Positions 7,081-15,510 of a DNA stretch of 20,155 bases are shown here, one piece after another. Both the position numbers and the translations under genes were made by a program. The notes under the pieces are model-generated. The model was not told the DNA's origin and did not search any database. It worked only from the letters and a program-made list of their open reading frames with translations. Source of the stretch: CBDVBE01 sp964543525 (GTDB taxonomy: Bacteria; Fibrobacterota; Chitinivibrionia; Chitinivibrionales; JANQEN01); contig CAZIYW010000096.1 of the NCBI GenBank assembly GCA_964543525.1, forward strand, positions 1 to 20,155, in the 5' to 3' direction. How positions within the stretch are numbered: the stretch's first letter is position 1; each line of letters begins with the position of its first letter.

Positions 7081-8985
7081 ATGAATATCATTTGTATAAA
7101 AATGAAAATATTGACTTTTATAACAACGATTCTTGCGTGTTTAACAGTAAATGTATATGCCGTCTTCGACGCAAAATACTGTGTTGACTACTCAGACAAT
7201 GACGAGACGCTGTTCTTTGAGAACGGCAGTGACAACACTGTTCTGATTACAATTGCCTCCAAATATCGTAAAGATGAACTGATTTTCAAAGTTACCCGTT
7301 TTGCTGATGAAAAGGTACTGCGTTTTAAAGTAGTCAATCCGCCGACGGTGCTTGAACCATATTACTCCTACGACAGAAAGGAGTGGAAAAAATTTCATGC
7401 TGCATCCTGCAGATCTGACGGGTGGGCTTTCAGCGGTGACTTTACTCAGGCGAAAGTATTTATCGCACTGGTTCCTGAGGCAAGGACTGCTCATGCAGCA
7501 AGACATGATAAGCTCCCCTATCCTTACGAAAAAGTTGCAGCCTATATTGATACCATAAAGAACAAACCGCTGATTGATTCAAAAATTATCGGTACCAGTG
7601 TCGAAGGGCGCGATATTTACAAATTTACCATAACCAATAAAGCTGTACCGGACGATCTGAAAAAACACGTCTGGTTAAATTTCAGAGTTCATGGTGATGA
7701 AGCGACACAGAGTTATGTCCTTGAAGGGACCATTGAACACCTGCTTAAGGATACCCCGGAAGTGAAGAATCTGCTGGATAAAATGGTGTTTCACATTGTA
7801 CCCATTATCAATCCTGACGGTGCGTTTGCTGATGTTCGCGAAAACAGCAACGGGATGGATCTGAACCGTAACTGGTCAAGCCCTGAAACAACATTTGTTG
7901 AAGAGGATGAAATCGCAGCGGTCCATGGCGAAATAAATTCACTTGTTACCGATGATGGTAAAAAGATTGCCCATCTCATTGATTTTCACGGGTGGAATCG
8001 CGCAGAGGACGGTGGATTCAGGTCCCATTACAATACAGGTAATCCAAGTACTAATGCGACAATTCCCTATACCAGAGAACAATCATGCTATATCAAACAT
8101 ATTAAATCACTGGACAAATGGCAGAGTTACTGGGAGTATTCTCCGGGTGTGGTTACTATGGCGAGACTTGCACTGTATAACCAGTATGGCATAAGCGCTG
8201 TGACACAGGAGTATCCTTCAACCTACCGGGTAGATTCGACTCAGGTGAAGGCTGAGGACTTCAGAGAGCAGGGAGCTATGAATCTCCGGGCAATCTATAA
8301 ATTTCTGTTCCATATTGAATTTGTCAATGAAGACGGCGATGAAGTTAAAGAATACCTGAAGGATGAAAAGATTTATATCACTCTCGATGATTATGATCTG
8401 GGTATTAATAAAAAGAGTTCACCTGACAAATATAATGTGACCCTGTTCAGTGCATCAGGAGATACCGAGACGGTACTGCTCACTGAAACCGGTGATACAA
8501 CCGGGATATTCACTGTCAGTGAGGGAATTTCTTTTGAGCAGAACAGTATTGTAAAGGGCGATGGGTTGCTGCAGATTTCCGCGACTTCAGAAACAATTGG
8601 GGTGATTTACCACGACTCCGATTATGTCGATGATGTTACATGGGATTATGTGAAGGCCTATACATCAACAACAGGCAAACAGGCGGGGCAGCATAAAATC
8701 GATGAAGGATCGATAGCTATTACGTGTGTTAATAACGGGTTGAACAACGGTACTCGCTATCTGCAGTTAACGATTCCGGAAAAGTATACAGATTCAGAGA
8801 TGTCTCTGACGATATACACGGTTAACGGGAAATCGATAAAAACGTTCAACAGAAAACGATTGATGGGAATAAATATTATTCCGGTAAATGAGTCATCCGA
8901 TGGCATGTTATTATCTGCCGGAGTGTATTACTGTGTATTGAAAGCCGGTAGAATAATGAAGCCGATGCCGTTGATTGTTTGGTAA
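7081..8985 (+). CDS. Zinc carboxypeptidase, peptidase M14 (cytosolic-carboxypeptidase-like subtype), secreted
   Basis: The product has 634 residues. A signal peptide (about 1-27) precedes a beta-rich N-terminal domain (about 30-135) like that of CCP/AGBL-type M14 enzymes. The catalytic domain (about 145-410) has zinc ligands His204 and Glu207 (RVHGDE) and His303 (DFHG), substrate-binding Asn262-Arg263 (LNRNW) and catalytic Glu377 (TQEY). After it comes an Ig-like domain (about 420-535; TETGDTTGIFTVS) and a T9SS-like tail (about 560-634; LTIYTVNGKSIKTF, then LSAGVYYCVL). It removes C-terminal residues from peptides by family; side-chain preference is unknown. The ATG at 7081 follows AAAGGAGAG (7066-7074), which is better than an in-frame start at 7018 inside the previous gene. 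It is probably co-transcribed with C25 peptidase 1. Confidence 0.88.
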   Translation: MNIICIKMKILTFITTILACLTVNVYAVFDAKYCVDYSDNDETLFFENGSDNTVLITIASKYRKDELIFKVTRFADEKVLRFKVVNPPTVLEPYYSYDRKEWKKFHAASCRSDGWAFSGDFTQAKVFIALVPEARTAHAARHDKLPYPYEKVAAYIDTIKNKPLIDSKIIGTSVEGRDIYKFTITNKAVPDDLKKHVWLNFRVHGDEATQSYVLEGTIEHLLKDTPEVKNLLDKMVFHIVPIINPDGAFADVRENSNGMDLNRNWSSPETTFVEEDEIAAVHGEINSLVTDDGKKIAHLIDFHGWNRAEDGGFRSHYNTGNPSTNATIPYTREQSCYIKHIKSLDKWQSYWEYSPGVVTMARLALYNQYGISAVTQEYPSTYRVDSTQVKAEDFREQGAMNLRAIYKFLFHIEFVNEDGDEVKEYLKDEKIYITLDDYDLGINKKSSPDKYNVTLFSASGDTETVLLTETGDTTGIFTVSEGISFEQNSIVKGDGLLQISATSETIGVIYHDSDYVDDVTWDYVKAYTSTTGKQAGQHKIDEGSIAITCVNNGLNNGTRYLQLTIPEKYTDSEMSLTIYTVNGKSIKTFNRKRLMGINIIPVNESSDGMLLSAGVYYCVLKAGRIMKPMPLIVW

Positions 8986-9058
8986 TGTAAAGCAGTTCAT
9001 TCCCGCGTATGCGGAGGTGGGTGAGCTTGAGAATAATCCGGAAAACAATAAAGAATGG

Positions 9059-9078
9059 CTCTCCGCCCTGGCGGGGAG
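9059..9078. repeat. 9-bp stem hairpin in the M14-selenoprotein 2 spacer
   Basis: CTCTCCGCC (9059-9067) pairs with GGCGGGGAG (9070-9078), with one T-G pair, over a 2-base loop. The spacer also has TCATTCCCGCGTATGCGG (from 9000), which resembles one end of the TGTCATTCCCG-type repeats found at 12641 and 15253. It probably marks an old repeat insertion. No T-run follows. Confidence 0.5.
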
Positions 9079-9116
9079 GACAGGAGATAAAATTATAACA
9101 AGAGGAATACTGCCAC

Positions 9117-10181
9117 ATGATCAGAATTAAAGCATTTACAATCGGAGTTGTTGCTTTTACTTTTTCTCTGTTTTCACAAATTGACAACGTCCAATTCACA
9201 GATCTTAAAGGGAAATCATACGATCTGTATGACCTTTTCAGCAAGGGCAAATATATCGTTGTACACACACAATACAGCAGTTGACCGGGCTGTCCGTCGG
9301 CGGTGCCGGGGCTGAATGGGTGGTGGGATACGTATGGATGCGATGTGTGCGATGATGCGCAGTTGCTGGTGTTGGAAACGAATGTCAGATCGTCCGATTC
9401 TAAAGAGTCGTTCGTGAATTATTGCAGTACCAACAATGTAGAGTATCCTGCGGTCTGGAGCGGTGAAGGCGGAAGAGCTATTGCCGATGCTCTGGGAATC
9501 GGCGTTGTCGGGAATGCAAAATATTTCATACGACCGGATAAAACGTTCAAGTACGGTGTGTATACCACTGACTTTGAAAAGGAAGGAATAGAGGAACATA
9601 CCTGCGGCGTTGACCATATCGCACCGGTTGTATCGGTGTTGACTCCCGGGGAAGGATTGATCCTGATAATTAATGAAGAATATGATATTACCTGGACGGC
9701 AACCGATAATGTGGGTGTTGTATCGACAGCATGCTGGTTCAGTGCCGACAAGGGGGAAACCTGGGAGCTGATAGACAGTACAGACTCGAATACCGGTTCC
9801 TATACCTGGACTGTTCCCGATATGATATCCGATTCCTGTAAAATTGAAATTCATGCATATGATTCAACGCATAATAAAGGTGTGAATGAGTCAGGGTTAT
9901 TCTGTATTAGAGCATCAACATTTACGCAAAGTTTTCAAAATGGGATAGACAGGTTGATTCGTGTAAAACAGAGGTACAAAACAATGAGTGTCTATATCCC
10001 GTTTGCTGGGGCGAGTACAGTGACAATAATGGATGTACAGGGTAAAAAGCTATATGAACAGTCAATCTATGCTGAAAATAGATGGTATGATTTGCCGGTT
10101 AATATTTCGCATTCTATGCGAATACTGTCAATAAGAAATGAAAACAGCGCTTTTATAAGAAAAGTTGGTGTTAACAGATAG
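9117..10181 (+). CDS. Secreted thioredoxin-like selenoprotein 2 (UxxC), T9SS-type tail
   Basis: Reading TGA 9282-9284 as selenocysteine gives 354 residues. A signal peptide (about 1-21, VAFTFSLFSQ) precedes a thioredoxin-like domain (about 25-160) with Sec56-Pro-Gly-Cys59. UPGC matches the CPGC form of the classical redox motif. A second motif, CDVC, lies about 18 residues further on (YGCDVCDD). An Ig-like domain (about 166-270; APVVSVLTPGEG, then YDITWTATDN) and a tail (about 285-354; VTIMDVQGKKLYE) follow. The ATG at 9117 has AGAGGAA (9101-9107) upstream. The normal cis-Pro position reads GVVGNAKYF, without Pro. It lies between the M14 gene and C25 peptidase 2, 50 bp before the latter. The Ig-like and tail regions are closer to selenoprotein 3 than to selenoprotein 1. 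Confidence 0.87.
9282..9309 (+). promoter_or_regulatory. Sec UGA codon and SECIS-like hairpin of selenoprotein 2
   Basis: UGA is at 9282-9284. The stem UCGGC (9297-9301) pairs with GCCGG (9305-9309) around the loop GGU (9302-9304), at +18 to +20 after the UGA. Four pairs are Watson-Crick and the outermost is U-G. This is the strongest of the three hairpins. A competing CCG/CGG stem with a UCGG loop (9294-9303) is also possible. Confidence 0.68.
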
Positions 10182-10231
10182 ATTCTGGAATAACAGCTGA
10201 ATAGAATTGAGATATGATTGGAGACTGTATT

Positions 10232-12628
10232 ATGAAAAAAGTGTGTCTGCTGCTCTGTCTGTTTACTGCTTTACTATCAGCGGAACGTATCACTTTTTCC
10301 GAATCGGAATATGGAACAGCTGTTTTGTCAACGGATTATAGCGGTCCGTTTTCGGTCACCTTTGATTTGACTGTACCTGCCATTCAAACGAAAAAAGAGA
10401 TCGTTGATGGTGTTGTCTATACGAGAATAAAGGTTAACGGCCTTAATTCAGTGACTGATATCGGTAAACCTGCTGTACCGGTATACAACACACACATGAT
10501 TGTCCCGGAAGGTGCAGAGTGTAAGGTTACGGTTCTGGAAAAAAAGAGCGTTACGTTATCTGATATCACTGTATATCCGGCCCTTGAACCACACCTGGAC
10601 AGCGACGAGTTCCCCTTCGATAAAGAACCTGCTTTTATTAAGGATAATTCAGTGTATGGTAAGGATGCCTGTTATCCGGGCGCACAGGCGCGTGTTATTG
10701 AATACTGGCACTTCCGCGGGACACCGATTGCAACCGTTCAGATCTGTCCGGTGAATTATAATCCGCAGAAAAAAAGGGTGGAGGTGTATACGCGATTAAA
10801 AGTACGTATTGAATTTACCGGCGGGACTACGGGTAAAATTGCCCGTGGAAAAAGTGCGACTATATTAAAGAATACCTGTATTAACGGCTCCCGCTATATG
10901 CGGTATGCCGGTGAGACCCGCGCCAGATCAATGAGGGCCGATTATAAATATGATATGATTGTCATTACCACCCCAACGTTTATCGATCCGGTTAACGCAC
11001 TGGTTACCTGGCAGCGCCAGAAAGGCTATGAGGTCCTTGTCGAGTCACGGGAAGATTGGGACTCTTTGACAATTAAAAGCCTGGTTAAAGAGTTTTATGA
11101 TACAAATGATAAGCCGGGATATATGCTCATTTTTGGCGATGCGGATGATGTGCCGGGAACCTGTCCCGCAAAGGGCGGCTCCGGTGAAGAAAATTTTATG
11201 TCCGATATCAATTATGTCCTTGTCGGGTCAACCTATTACTGGCCGGAAATGGCAACCGGCAGAATATCAGTCTCAACCGCCGAAGAGGGGTGGAATGCGG
11301 TAAATAAAATTATACGGTACGAAAGAGATCCAATCGACGATGAGGCGTTCTATAATTCCTATCTTTTCTGCGCCGAATTTCAGGATGATAACAACGACGG
11401 GTATGCAGACAGGCGATTCGCGCAAACCGCCTGGGAGCTCTTCTGCTACCTCGGAGATACCCTCGGCTATGACGTTGAAAAAATATTCGCCGTCAGAAAA
11501 CCAGAGATCAATCCGCAATACTGGAACAACGGAGAATATTCCTTTGGCCAGCCTGTCCCGGAGGTACTGAAGCGACCGAATTGTTCCTGGGATGGGGATT
11601 CCACAGATATTTTCAATAGTATAAACAACGGGAAACATATTGTGATGCACCGTGATCATGGTATGGAACTCGGTTGGGGTACGCCTAAATTCAGAGTGAA
11701 CCATGTCGAACAGTTAAATAATGGTGTGAAGACACCTGTTGTATTAAGTCTTAACTGCCTCACCGGCACATACAAACACGATGATTGTTTCGCTGAAGCA
11801 CTTATTAAAAAGGAAGACGGTGCGGTCGGTGTATTGGCGGCGTCACGTTCAAGCTGGAGCGGCGCCAATGACGCCTATGCTCACGGACTGATCGATGCGA
11901 TCTGGCCTGATCCGGGTACCTATATGACCTGTCCCGCACATCCGGATCCTGAAATCGAAGATCATGAGCCTATCTATACAGTCGGTGATATTATGATGCA
12001 CGGCAATCTCAGGATGAAAGCGTGCTGGGGAAACCTGATTGACTACTACAAACTGTTCCACTGGTTTGGCGATCCGACTATGGAAGCGCGTACCTGCAAT
12101 CCTAAAAGTATGACTGCATCATTTTATAATCTGATTCATCCAGGTGCGGTCGATTTTGAAATCTCGAAACTGAACATTCCCAACGGCTATGCCACTCTTT
12201 ACAGTAAAGGCAGCGATTCAATAGTAGGAAAGGTTGAAATTACCGGCACTGAAGCTACCATTGCATTAACAGCGGCACTCATTCTCGATGATACGCTGGT
12301 GTTAACAATTACGTCTCATGACTATCGGCCTGTTCATAAAGATATCCCTGTTTCAACGGGCCAGACTAAATTTGTCAATCTCGCAACAGGTGATAATCAC
12401 GCGAACAAGTTATATGTAAACGGCAGAAGGTTTTTGTTACCCGGTAATAAAAATGTCGGTGTGAAAGTATTTGCAGTAAATGGCCGTCAGATATTGAGCC
12501 GTCAGTGGAACACTGTTTCAAAGGATATTAAAATAGATATTCCTGAGATGTCAACGGGTGTCTACCTGGTAAGAATTCAGTGCGGGAAAAAAGAGAAGGT
12601 TGAGAATGTGTTTTATGTGAAGAGGTAG
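10232..12628 (+). CDS. Peptidase C25 (gingipain-like) 2, T9SS-secreted
   Basis: The product has 798 residues, with the same order as C25 peptidase 1: signal peptide (about 1-17, LLSA then ER), propeptide (about 20-215), catalytic domain (about 239-615) with His476 (HRDHGM) and Cys509 (SLNCLTG), Ig-like domain (about 625-710) and sorting tail (about 723-798; KVFAVNGRQILSRQW). The ATG at 10232 is preferred to one at 10214, because GGAG (10219-10222) is well placed and the signal peptide starts there. The N-terminal two-thirds is the most divergent of the three paralogues: it lacks the DYRTWTDLPYVMFDG stretch and has a Gly-rich GGSGEENF insert instead. Its last about 20 codons and downstream spacer are nearly identical to those of C25 peptidase 3, a sign of gene conversion or duplication. 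Confidence 0.9.
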   Translation: MKKVCLLLCLFTALLSAERITFSESEYGTAVLSTDYSGPFSVTFDLTVPAIQTKKEIVDGVVYTRIKVNGLNSVTDIGKPAVPVYNTHMIVPEGAECKVTVLEKKSVTLSDITVYPALEPHLDSDEFPFDKEPAFIKDNSVYGKDACYPGAQARVIEYWHFRGTPIATVQICPVNYNPQKKRVEVYTRLKVRIEFTGGTTGKIARGKSATILKNTCINGSRYMRYAGETRARSMRADYKYDMIVITTPTFIDPVNALVTWQRQKGYEVLVESREDWDSLTIKSLVKEFYDTNDKPGYMLIFGDADDVPGTCPAKGGSGEENFMSDINYVLVGSTYYWPEMATGRISVSTAEEGWNAVNKIIRYERDPIDDEAFYNSYLFCAEFQDDNNDGYADRRFAQTAWELFCYLGDTLGYDVEKIFAVRKPEINPQYWNNGEYSFGQPVPEVLKRPNCSWDGDSTDIFNSINNGKHIVMHRDHGMELGWGTPKFRVNHVEQLNNGVKTPVVLSLNCLTGTYKHDDCFAEALIKKEDGAVGVLAASRSSWSGANDAYAHGLIDAIWPDPGTYMTCPAHPDPEIEDHEPIYTVGDIMMHGNLRMKACWGNLIDYYKLFHWFGDPTMEARTCNPKSMTASFYNLIHPGAVDFEISKLNIPNGYATLYSKGSDSIVGKVEITGTEATIALTAALILDDTLVLTITSHDYRPVHKDIPVSTGQTKFVNLATGDNHANKLYVNGRRFLLPGNKNVGVKVFAVNGRQILSRQWNTVSKDIKIDIPEMSTGVYLVRIQCGKKEKVENVFYVKR

Positions 12629-12640
12629 ACATATAAAGTC

Positions 12641-12821
12641 TGTCATTCCCGAATGCTCCTATCGGGAATCCAGAAAAAAGCTTTGTCATTTCGAATCCCG
12701 ATAGAAAATCGGGATGAGAAATCTATTTATCATTGGAAGAATCAAGATTTCTCAGTCATTGCACTCATTCGAAATGACACAAAACACAAAATGGGAAATT
12801 CCTGCATCAGTAGGAATGACA
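12641..12821. repeat. Composite palindromic repeat, outer element (copy A)
   Basis: Outer ends TGTCATTCC (12641-12649) and GGAATGACA (12813-12821) are inverted repeats. Just inside the left end, ATTCCCGA (from 12644) pairs with TCGGGAAT (to 12669). A 96-bp palindromic unit (12684-12779) sits inside, which suggests nested MITE-like insertions. There is no coding capacity; a short open frame at 12653-12847 is only read-through of the repeat. Confidence 0.6.
12684..12779. repeat. 96-bp MITE-like element, copy A
   Basis: Terminal inverted repeats TGTCATTTCGAA (12684-12695) and TTCGAAATGACA (12768-12779) are perfect over 12 bp. Inside are two more perfect pairs: ATCCCGAT/ATCGGGAT around AGAAA, and TGAGAAATCT/AGATTTCTCA. 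A second copy of the same length lies at 15304-15399. Confidence 0.75.
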
Positions 12822-12843
12822 AGAAAATAAGAAGGAAAAACAA

Positions 12844-15240
12844 ATGATAAAAATCTTAATCACAATACTCATCTTTGCCTCCCTCTCCCTCTCCGATATA
12901 GTCTATCTGACAAAGGAGAGGTCACTTGAAGCAGAGCTGAAAACAGAATTGCATGGCCTGTTGTCTGCGACATTCACTCTTTCGATTCCGGCTATCGGGA
13001 GGTTTCCCAGAAGGGTTGATGGGAATGTGTTTGAATATATCCGGGTTAAAAATCTGCCGTCAATACTTGAAGAAGGGAAACCATTCCTGCCGGTGTACAA
13101 AACCAATTTTGTCATTCCCGATGGTGCAGCATTCAGCTATTCTGTTATTGAAGAGAAGCATGTTATACTGCAGAATGTAAATGTACATCCTGCAGTACGC
13201 TCAAACGAACTGTACAGTGCAGCCGATCAGGAAACGTGGGATATAATCAGCCGGTATGATATACCTCCGCCTTTTATTAAAGATATGGCCGTTTACAGCA
13301 GGAATGCCTTTTACCCCGAAGACCTTGCACAGGTCCACGATGTCGCGATTTTCCGTAATACCTGTCTCGCTGAAGTACGATTGCATCCGGTACAATATAA
13401 TCCGGTATCAAAGACCTTAAAAGTATATACAAAGCTCAAAGTGCGCGTAGAGTTTACCAACGGGGTATATAAGCCATATAGCCTGAAAAAGCAATCGGTA
13501 AAAATTATCGCGAGAAATGCGGTCAATGGATGGGAATATATCCGGCGACATAATAATCGCCCCGATGATGACAAGTTTGATGTACTTATTGTTACGACAC
13601 CGGAATATATAAAACCGGTCGAAGCTCTTGCACAATGGCAGATGCAAAAGGGGTATGACGTCAAAATCGAATCAAAAACATCATGGACAGCCTCAACGGT
13701 AAAAAGTACTGTACAAAGTTTCTGGGATGAAAACGATAATCCTGAATATCTTTTAATTTTCGGGGAATTCGAGGACATCCCCGGCGACAGCACCGATTAC
13801 CGCACCTGGACAGATTTGCCCTATGTCATGTTTGACGGCGCCAATGATTATTTCGCAGAAATGGCCAATGGACGTATTTCGGTTCACACCGAAGAACAGG
13901 CATGGATAGTCGTCAATAAAATTCTCAAGTATGAGCAGGAACCCGTACAGGATGATGAGTATTATAAGCACGTTCTTAACCTGGCGCAATTTCAGGACAA
14001 TAACCTGAATGATACAGCAGATATGCGCTTTAGTGAAACAGCCGAAGAGATTAACACCTTCATGACTGACATAGGGTACGTGCCGGTTGAGATCTATGAC
14101 GTAGACAGAGATGAAATCAATCCATTGTTCCATGCTACCGGGCAATATGGGTTTGGTAATCCAATTTCGGAACATCTTAAGAGACCGAACTACTCCTGGA
14201 AATATGACGAGCGGGATATCGCTGTTGAGTGGAACAAAGGACCCTTTGCGGTTTTTCATAACGATCATGGTATGATTGAGGGATTTGCATGGCCACGTTA
14301 TCGAAACATACATATCGACACGCTTACAAATGGCAATAAACTGCCCGTTGTATTCAGTATGGCCTGCTTGACGGGGCGGTTTAAAACAGATACCTGTTTC
14401 GCGGAAAAACTGCTCCGGAAAGAAAACGGCGGTGCTGTCGGCATTGTTGCCGCGTGCAGAGAGAGTTATTCAGGATATACTGATGCGCTTGTCCATGGCA
14501 TGGTGGATGCGATATGGCCCGACCCGGGATTTCCCATGAGTTCACCCATGGTACCGGATCCGGTTGTTGAATCACATGATCCGATTTACACCATGGGTGA
14601 TATTGTGCTGTATGGCTATCTGAAGCAGAAAGCATGGTGGAGTACTATTCATGATTCGTTTCTTCTGTTTCACTTTCATGGTGATCCAACCATGCCGATA
14701 TGGACAAAAAAACCGGAGACACTTTCAGCTAAATTCCCGAATCTTATAAAGCCGACTGCTGCACAGTTTACACTTGAATCGGTAAATGCCGCCGACGGAT
14801 ATGCCACGTTGTATAGTAAAGGTTCAAATAAAATAGTAGGAAAAACAAGGGTGACCGGTTCAGAAGCAACTATACCGGTAACAGCCCAACTGACGCTGCA
14901 TGATACGTTGATTCTTACTCTGACCGCTCATAATTACCGGCCGATTATTCAGGATATACCGGTGTCGAATGACCAGACTGGTGCAGTTCCCTCCGTTGAT
15001 ATCAAAAATAATTATGTAAATCTCTTTATCAATGGAAGAAGATTTACTATTACCGGTACTAGCATGGTAAATCTGAAAATATACTCGGTAAATGGCCGTC
15101 TGATTTTCAACAGGCAGTGGAAAACTGTTAATAATGATATAAAAGTAAATGCTCCGAAATTATCAACAGGTCTCTATTTTGTCAGGATTCAGTGCGGGAA
15201 AAAAGAGATTGTTGAGAATATGTTTTATTTGAGGAAATAG
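12844..15240 (+). CDS. Peptidase C25 (gingipain-like) 3, T9SS-secreted
   Basis: The product has 798 residues. A signal peptide (about 1-17, SLSLS then D), propeptide (about 20-225; NLPSILEEGKPFLPVY), C25 catalytic domain (about 244-620) with His475 (HNDHGM) and Cys508 (SMACLTG), Ig-like domain (about 625-710; ATLYSKGSNKIVGKT) and sorting tail (about 722-798; LKIYSVNGRLIFNRQW, then LSTGLYFVRI). It keeps both likely catalytic residues; the His motif has Asn where the others have Arg. It is closest to C25 peptidase 1 over most of its length but to C25 peptidase 2 at the extreme 3' end. AAGGA lies about 7 bases before the ATG. The composite repeat immediately upstream separates it from C25 peptidase 2, so it may have its own promoter. 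Confidence 0.9.
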   Translation: MIKILITILIFASLSLSDIVYLTKERSLEAELKTELHGLLSATFTLSIPAIGRFPRRVDGNVFEYIRVKNLPSILEEGKPFLPVYKTNFVIPDGAAFSYSVIEEKHVILQNVNVHPAVRSNELYSAADQETWDIISRYDIPPPFIKDMAVYSRNAFYPEDLAQVHDVAIFRNTCLAEVRLHPVQYNPVSKTLKVYTKLKVRVEFTNGVYKPYSLKKQSVKIIARNAVNGWEYIRRHNNRPDDDKFDVLIVTTPEYIKPVEALAQWQMQKGYDVKIESKTSWTASTVKSTVQSFWDENDNPEYLLIFGEFEDIPGDSTDYRTWTDLPYVMFDGANDYFAEMANGRISVHTEEQAWIVVNKILKYEQEPVQDDEYYKHVLNLAQFQDNNLNDTADMRFSETAEEINTFMTDIGYVPVEIYDVDRDEINPLFHATGQYGFGNPISEHLKRPNYSWKYDERDIAVEWNKGPFAVFHNDHGMIEGFAWPRYRNIHIDTLTNGNKLPVVFSMACLTGRFKTDTCFAEKLLRKENGGAVGIVAACRESYSGYTDALVHGMVDAIWPDPGFPMSSPMVPDPVVESHDPIYTMGDIVLYGYLKQKAWWSTIHDSFLLFHFHGDPTMPIWTKKPETLSAKFPNLIKPTAAQFTLESVNAADGYATLYSKGSNKIVGKTRVTGSEATIPVTAQLTLHDTLILTLTAHNYRPIIQDIPVSNDQTGAVPSVDIKNNYVNLFINGRRFTITGTSMVNLKIYSVNGRLIFNRQWKTVNNDIKVNAPKLSTGLYFVRIQCGKKEIVENMFYLRK

Positions 15241-15252
15241 ACACATAAAGTC

Positions 15253-15285
15253 TGTCATTCCCGAATGATTCTATCGGGAATCCAG
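15253..15285. repeat. TGTCATTCCCG hairpin segment (copy B)
   Basis: This 33-bp segment differs from 12641-12673 at only three positions in the loop. ATTCCCGA (from 15256) pairs with TCGGGAAT (to 15281). GGAATGATA at 15486-15494 may be the matching right end, so the outer element of copy B could run from 15253 to about 15494. Confidence 0.6.
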
Positions 15286-15303
15286 AAAAAGGGAATTAAA
15301 TGT

Positions 15304-15399
15304 TGTCATTTCGAATCCCGATAGAAAATCGGGATGAGAAATCTGTTTATCATTAGAATAATCAAGATTTCTCAGTCATTGCACTCCTTCGAAATGACA
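15304..15399. repeat. 96-bp MITE-like element, copy B
   Basis: The same 12-bp terminal inverted repeats as copy A (15304-15315 and 15388-15399), the same internal stems and the same 96-bp length, with only a few substitutions. It follows C25 peptidase 3 as copy A follows C25 peptidase 2. Confidence 0.75.
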
Positions 15400-15510
15400 C
15401 AAAACAATAAAGAGAGGATTCACTGGTCAACTCGCAAGTGCGGCATACTTAAGACATGTCGGGACTTCGCGGCCCTGCATCCGCAGGAATGATAAAAAAG
15501 AAAGAAAAAA

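Noticed and set aside
12653..12847. Short open frame between C25 peptidases 2 and 3
   Set aside because: It runs through the inverted repeats, the product resembles nothing I recognise, and it is explained by the palindromic sequence.
13753..14313. Long minus-strand open frame opposite C25 peptidase 3
   Set aside because: It is antisense to a clear catalytic domain, shows no family motif or ribosome-binding site, and is a by-product of the coding bias on the plus strand.
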